DNA of 29,024 nt from Draconibacterium sp. (lineage in GTDB: Bacteria > Bacteroidota > Bacteroidia > Bacteroidales > Prolixibacteraceae), in the NCBI GenBank assembly GCA_015493625.1, contig WGCT01000378.1, positions 1-29,024 of the forward strand. The letters are read 5' to 3'. This document shows positions 25,523-29,024 of the stretch, piece after piece (the first letter of the stretch is position 1; the number at the start of each line of letters is the position of its first letter). A program made the translations under genes and the position numbers. Under the pieces are notes generated by a model that was not told where the DNA came from, did no database searches, and was given only the letters and a program-made list of their open reading frames with translations.

Positions 25523-26668
25523 ATGGATAAAAAAATAATATCGATATTGATTTTTATGGTGGTTGCAAATGTTGCAATGGCATGTCGTTACACAGTTCGC
25601 GAAATAGGGTTTGCCGATTTTGGCAAAGATTCGTACCATCTGGTTTTTTTCGACGACAGCAGAATTACGGATGAAAACGCAAAACTTTTTGCAAAAATAT
25701 CGGGGGCGGCACTGCTCGACGCAAATATAATTGTACACATTATTAATATAGAAAAAGGCGACACTTCGGCGTTTGTACAATACTATAAGAAATACGACAA
25801 CAACAGTTTGCCGAATGTGATACTTGTTTCGCCCGAAAAACGTACAAAAGCGTTTTACTTCGATTTATCGGGTAATTTTTCGGAAACGGTCTGGAGTATG
25901 CTTGAAGAGATACTTACTTCGCGGGCACGTTATCAACTAAAAAAGAATATTATAAAATCGTACGGAGTTGTTTATTTTATTGAAGGTAAAAACGTAGATG
26001 AAAACGATAAAGCGCGCGAAATTATTGATAATGCAGTTGCAGAAATAAAACGGGTGATGAGTTCGTTGCCAAAACCGGTAAATATTCCGCCCGCAATTAT
26101 TACAATAAAAGCAGATGAAATTGAAAGTGAAGATGTACTGCTCTGGAGTTTGGGGTGGGAACCGGCAGATGTTGAAAAGCCTGCCGTTGCGTTAATTTAT
26201 GGGCGTGGCAGAAGAATGGGCCCACTGTTAAAAGGCGATAAAATTAAACCCGATGTTGTGCAAAATATGCTTCGTTTTATTGGCGAAGATTGCGAGTGCG
26301 GGCTCGACAGAAGCTGGATGCTGGGAACGATGATTCCATTGCGCTGGAACTCGAAACTTAAAGCAGGCGTTTTAAAACAGTATGGTTTCGATGCCGAAAA
26401 TCCAATGGTAATTTCCGAAATGAGCCAGATTTTATCGGTTGCTCCAAAGCAGGTTAACAACTCGATAAATACCGATTTATTATACGGTTATTCCGAAAAC
26501 GTGCTTGCCATTACCGATTCGATAAAGAGAATTGAACCCGAACCGGATTACTCCGACAGTGAGTCGGATAGCGTATTAAATACGCTGATTATAACTTTAT
26601 TGGGTTTGTTGGTGGTAATAGTTATCGGAGGTATTATTTTTGTCCGGTTAAAAAACAGAAATTCGTAA
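25523..26668 (+). CDS. Envelope protein of unknown function, signal peptide plus C-terminal membrane anchor
   Basis: The protein has 381 residues. A hydrophobic N-terminus (about 4-20) ends in AMAC, so C21 could be a lipidation site or simply the first mature residue; CRYTVREIGFADFG follows. Two alpha/beta regions (about 36-135 and 145-270) look thioredoxin-like in strand/helix order but have no CxxC redox motif. The second contains AVALIYGRGRRMGPL (221-235) and CECGLDRSW (257-265). A C-terminal membrane helix (about 354-375) with a short basic tail anchors it, leaving the bulk in the periplasm. It ends 2 nt before the permease gene, so it is almost certainly made with that ABC system. An AGAGG lies 4 nt before the ATG. 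No named family recognised with confidence. Confidence 0.8.
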   Translation: MDKKIISILIFMVVANVAMACRYTVREIGFADFGKDSYHLVFFDDSRITDENAKLFAKISGAALLDANIIVHIINIEKGDTSAFVQYYKKYDNNSLPNVILVSPEKRTKAFYFDLSGNFSETVWSMLEEILTSRARYQLKKNIIKSYGVVYFIEGKNVDENDKAREIIDNAVAEIKRVMSSLPKPVNIPPAIITIKADEIESEDVLLWSLGWEPADVEKPAVALIYGRGRRMGPLLKGDKIKPDVVQNMLRFIGEDCECGLDRSWMLGTMIPLRWNSKLKAGVLKQYGFDAENPMVISEMSQILSVAPKQVNNSINTDLLYGYSENVLAITDSIKRIEPEPDYSDSESDSVLNTLIITLLGLLVVIVIGGIIFVRLKNRNS

Positions 26669-26670
26669 AT

Positions 26671-27813
26671 ATGATTTCATTGATATTAAAAGAGATCGCA
26701 GGCCGCAAAATCAATTTTATTTTTGGTGTGACTGCAGTTATTGTTGCCGTTGCATTTTTTGTTTCGTTTTATACATCGAGCGAAGCATCGAATCGCGAAA
26801 CCATACGACTTACCCGCGATATGGGTTTTAATCTCCGGATAATTCCGAAGGAGACAAATATGGATGAGTTTTGGGTTACCGGATTTTCGAATATTTCGAT
26901 GCCGGAAGAGTACGTTTTACGCTTCAATAAATTTAAAGATTTTTCGTATGCACATTTAACGGCAACACTTCATAAAAAAGTTGTGTGGCAAAATATGAAT
27001 GTAATTCTAACCGGAATTTCACCCGAAATTGAACCGTCGGGAAAGAAGAAAGCACCGATGATTTTTTCCATTCAACCTAAAACTGTTTACCTGGGATACG
27101 AAGTGGCAAAAGCTTTTAATCTTGAACAGGGCGATACAATTAATTTGTTCGGGAATAAATTTACCGTAGCGAAAACGCTGACCGAAAATGGCAGCGACGA
27201 CGATATCCGGATTTTTGCGCCGCTCCACGAAGTGCAGTCGATGTTAAATATGGAGGGGAAAATAAACGAAATAAAAGCACTCGACTGTCTCTGTTTAATT
27301 GATGCACACACCGATGCCATTCAGCTTTTGCGCAACCAGCTCGACGAAGTTCTGCCAGAGGGGAAAGTAATTTTAAACCAAACAATTGCTGTTGCCCGCG
27401 AAAAACAGCGACATATGTTCGAACGTTATTTTGCAATGTTAATTCCGGTGTTGTTGTTTGTTGCGGCAATATGGATTGGAATTCTCGCATTTTTTAATGT
27501 GAAAGAACGACAGCAGGAGATAGGAATTCTTCGTGCAGTTGGGTATGGTGCAGGCAAAATTGCCTGGCTATTTTTTGGCCGGGCTCTGTTGCTCGGTGTT
27601 ATTGGTGCAGTGCTCGGGTTTATTATTGGTACAGTATTTTCGCTGATTTACGGCCCCGATGTTTTTATTGTAACTGCACAGGCGATAAAACCAATATACA
27701 GTTTGTTATTCTGGTCGGTAATTGTTGCCCCGCTATTTGCAGCGCTCGCTTCGTTTATTCCCACAATGATTGCAATTTCAACCGATCCGGCTTTAACTTT
27801 AAGAGACAACTAA
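26671..27813 (+). CDS. FtsX/MacB-type ABC transporter permease
   Basis: This is an inner-membrane permease of 380 residues with the type VII layout. One N-terminal membrane segment (about 14-34) is followed by a periplasmic domain (about 35-250) and three C-terminal membrane segments (about 254-275, 296-328 and 342-370). The FtsX coupling motif NVKERQQEIGILRAVGYG (276-293) and the family-style C-terminus TDPALTLRDN are clear. Such permeases transmit ATPase motion to the periplasm (mechanotransmission) rather than forming a channel; relatives include LolCE, MacB and FtsX. As a single permease it probably dimerises. It is flanked by the envelope protein gene (2 nt) and its ATPase (1 nt). Confidence 0.92.
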   Translation: MISLILKEIAGRKINFIFGVTAVIVAVAFFVSFYTSSEASNRETIRLTRDMGFNLRIIPKETNMDEFWVTGFSNISMPEEYVLRFNKFKDFSYAHLTATLHKKVVWQNMNVILTGISPEIEPSGKKKAPMIFSIQPKTVYLGYEVAKAFNLEQGDTINLFGNKFTVAKTLTENGSDDDIRIFAPLHEVQSMLNMEGKINEIKALDCLCLIDAHTDAIQLLRNQLDEVLPEGKVILNQTIAVAREKQRHMFERYFAMLIPVLLFVAAIWIGILAFFNVKERQQEIGILRAVGYGAGKIAWLFFGRALLLGVIGAVLGFIIGTVFSLIYGPDVFIVTAQAIKPIYSLLFWSVIVAPLFAALASFIPTMIAISTDPALTLRDN

Positions 27814-27814
27814 A

Positions 27815-28456
27815 ATGATACAGGTAAATAATATCATAAAAACATATAATACGGGCGAACAGCAGGTAAATGCGCTCGACAAAGTTTCGCTAAAAATAAA
27901 CCGTGGCGAGTTTGTTGTTATCCGTGGAGCAAGTGGAAGCGGTAAAACAACTCTGTTGCTCACACTTGGCGCAATGTTAAACCCGACATCGGGAGACTAT
28001 ATTTTTAATGGCAACAATGTATATTCGATGAGCGGTAACGAAAGAAATCGGTTTCGTGCCAAAAATATCGGTTTTGTTTTTCAGATGTTTCATCTGTTGC
28101 CCTATTTAACACTACTCGAGAATGTTACAATTCCAACATTTGGAAAAAACAGAGAGCAGGCAAAAAAACTGCTTAACGAGTTGGGTTTGGGTGAGCGGAT
28201 AACACATAAACCGTTTGCGCTAAGTGCCGGCGAAAAGCAGCGCACTGCAATTGCACGGGCACTTATCAATAGTCCTGAATTAATTCTTGCCGATGAACCC
28301 ACCGGAAATCTCGACCCCGAAAATACCGATGAAGTGATAAATATTTTTTCCCGTTATCATAAACAGGGTGGAACAGTAGTAGTTGTTACCCACGGAACAG
28401 AAGCAGATAAATTTGCCGACAGAATAATTTCGCTTAAAAACGGACGGATTGAGTAA
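27815..28456 (+). CDS. ABC transporter ATP-binding protein, LolD/MacB type
   Basis: This cytoplasmic ATPase of 213 residues powers the adjacent FtsX-type permease. Walker A GASGSGKT is at 38-45, the Q-loop glutamine is Q90 (FVFQMFHLLP), Walker B LILADEPTGNLDP gives D160/E161, and the H-loop is H193 (VVTHG). The signature is LSAGEKQR (136-143), with Ala in place of the usual second Gly of LSGGE/Q, a conservative change. All catalytic residues are present, so it should be active. It starts 1 nt after the permease stop and is the last gene of the cluster. Calling it LolD specifically would be overreach because only one permease is present. Confidence 0.94.
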   Translation: MIQVNNIIKTYNTGEQQVNALDKVSLKINRGEFVVIRGASGSGKTTLLLTLGAMLNPTSGDYIFNGNNVYSMSGNERNRFRAKNIGFVFQMFHLLPYLTLLENVTIPTFGKNREQAKKLLNELGLGERITHKPFALSAGEKQRTAIARALINSPELILADEPTGNLDPENTDEVINIFSRYHKQGGTVVVVTHGTEADKFADRIISLKNGRIE

Positions 28457-28959
28457 ATGATTTTCACTAATGTTTTACCATAGATTTACAAGTTTTTGAT
28501 TGGTGGTTTTTAGCCTGCTTTTGCCCGTAGCCGATTCTTGTAGTACTAGGTAGCTAACACCCTCACAGGAAGTGAAAGTATAATTTATGAAACGAATCTG
28601 AGCCGGTTAGGTGCAAAATGCTGGTTGCTCCTTATAAGAAATTGGTATATCAGATTAATCGCCAATCGTTTTTAAATTGCTATTAAAGGTATCTTCACAT
28701 TTAGTTTCCCGCCTAAGTTCATTATGTCTTCTATATAATGTATAATGTAATCCTTCAATCCGGACTCCTTTCTTGTTCGAAAGTTGTGTTCAATTAGATG
28801 TATTGCTTTAATGTTTTGGTATTTATTTATGGTATTTTTTGTTTTGGTTAACACAGAGGTAACATAAGGTTTAGGTAAAAAAGTGTATTGATTTCATTGA
28901 TATTCAAAAGGTTGAGTTTTTCAGGTTCAATAAAGTCAAAAAATGGTTATAAAAACATT
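28457..28959. other. Gene-poor stretch, no supportable gene
   Basis: I see no convincing coding region in these 503 nt. The longest open frame (28672-28854, minus strand, 60 codons) has no recognisable motif and an unremarkable AT-rich composition. A weak GAGC/GCTC hairpin lies at 28600-28630. There is no tRNA, no clear terminator for the ABC operon and no clear transposon end. It may be decayed mobile DNA or the spacer before an rRNA operon. Confidence 0.4.
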
Positions 28960-28988
28960 TTGAATAGCGGCGAGTGTGATTACTTTTG
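28960..28988 (+). promoter_or_regulatory. Strong Bacteroidota promoter, probably of an rRNA operon
   Basis: TTG (28960-28962), an 18-nt spacer and TACTTTTG (28981-28988) match the consensus TTG-N17-23-TANNTTTG at every fixed position, the best promoter in the window. The transcript would begin near 28995 and run off the right edge. The identification as rRNA rests on the leader just downstream. Confidence 0.72.
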
Positions 28989-28999
28989 CAGCCGCTTTA

Positions 29000-29024
29000 A
29001 CAGCGAAAGTTCATTGGAATGATG
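29000..29024 (+). ncRNA. Start of probable rRNA operon leader (cut by window edge)
   Basis: ACAGCGAAAGTTCATTGG (from 29000) resembles the boxA-like AAGTTC(T/A)TTGA leader element that precedes 16S rRNA genes in many Bacteroidota, recalled from memory. The window ends before any 16S sequence, so this is an inference from the leader and the strong promoter. Confidence 0.5.

Noticed and set aside
28600..28630. Hairpin GAGCCGG...GCTC resembling group II intron domain V
   Set aside because: Only the GAGC start fits; the inner stem is mostly G-U wobbles, there is no GNRA-type loop, and no maturase or other intron domain is visible nearby.
28672..28854. 60-codon minus-strand reading frame
   Set aside because: No motif, no start context, AT-driven composition, and an overlapping frame gives an equally plausible peptide; not supportable as a gene.
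1..29024. CRISPR array, tRNA genes, prophage or insertion sequence
   Set aside because: Scanning by eye showed no regularly spaced direct repeats, no cloverleaf-like sequence and no transposase or phage proteins.

Overview
The window is about 29 kb of a low-GC bacterial chromosome, almost certainly Bacteroidota and plausibly of the Marinilabiliales/Prolixibacteraceae type. The grounds are an S46 dipeptidyl-peptidase, Bacteroidota-style TPR, TonB-C and lipoprotein families, little use of Shine-Dalgarno sites, and repeated matches to the Bacteroidota promoter (TTG, 17-23 nt, TANNTTTG). The taxonomic call is inference from protein style.

Left part (1-8 kb): a minus-strand operon encodes an M23 envelope peptidase, Dxr (MEP isoprenoid pathway) and the start of RseP (site-2 protease, cut by the window edge). 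Divergent to it are an exported S46 peptidase of the DPP7 type and RNase HI. Convergent minus-strand genes follow: an exported TonB-C-domain protein, RNase HII and a GT4 glycosyltransferase. Centre (8-15.6 kb, mostly plus strand): a polysaccharide flippase with a TTG start, a DUF3267 membrane zinc-motif protein, an exported TPR protein, an EamA transporter, RuvC, a small lipoprotein on the minus strand, and a two-HKD cardiolipin synthase. Right-centre (15.6-21.9 kb, mostly minus strand): lpxK, a purine nucleoside phosphorylase, an SMP-30-like lipoprotein and a serine racemase/dehydratase-like PLP enzyme read as one probable operon. sppA lies upstream with its own promoter and a clear intrinsic terminator. 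folK is divergent from sppA.

Right part (22-28.5 kb, plus strand): this is the most unusual section. It encodes an exported 1092-residue protein with two homologous PQQ-like propeller halves flanking a methyltransferase-like domain, then a single-pass envelope protein of unknown function with two possible thioredoxin-like regions, then an FtsX/MacB-type permease and its LolD/MacB-type ATPase. The last three genes are separated by 1-2 nt. I infer that they form a membrane complex, with the propeller protein as a possible periplasmic partner. No function is established.

Right end (28.46-29.02 kb): about 500 nt has no supportable gene. It is followed by a near-perfect Bacteroidota promoter and a boxA-like leader, which suggests that an rRNA operon begins just beyond the window. 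I saw no tRNA, CRISPR array, insertion sequence or prophage. Most of the window is housekeeping or envelope biology.
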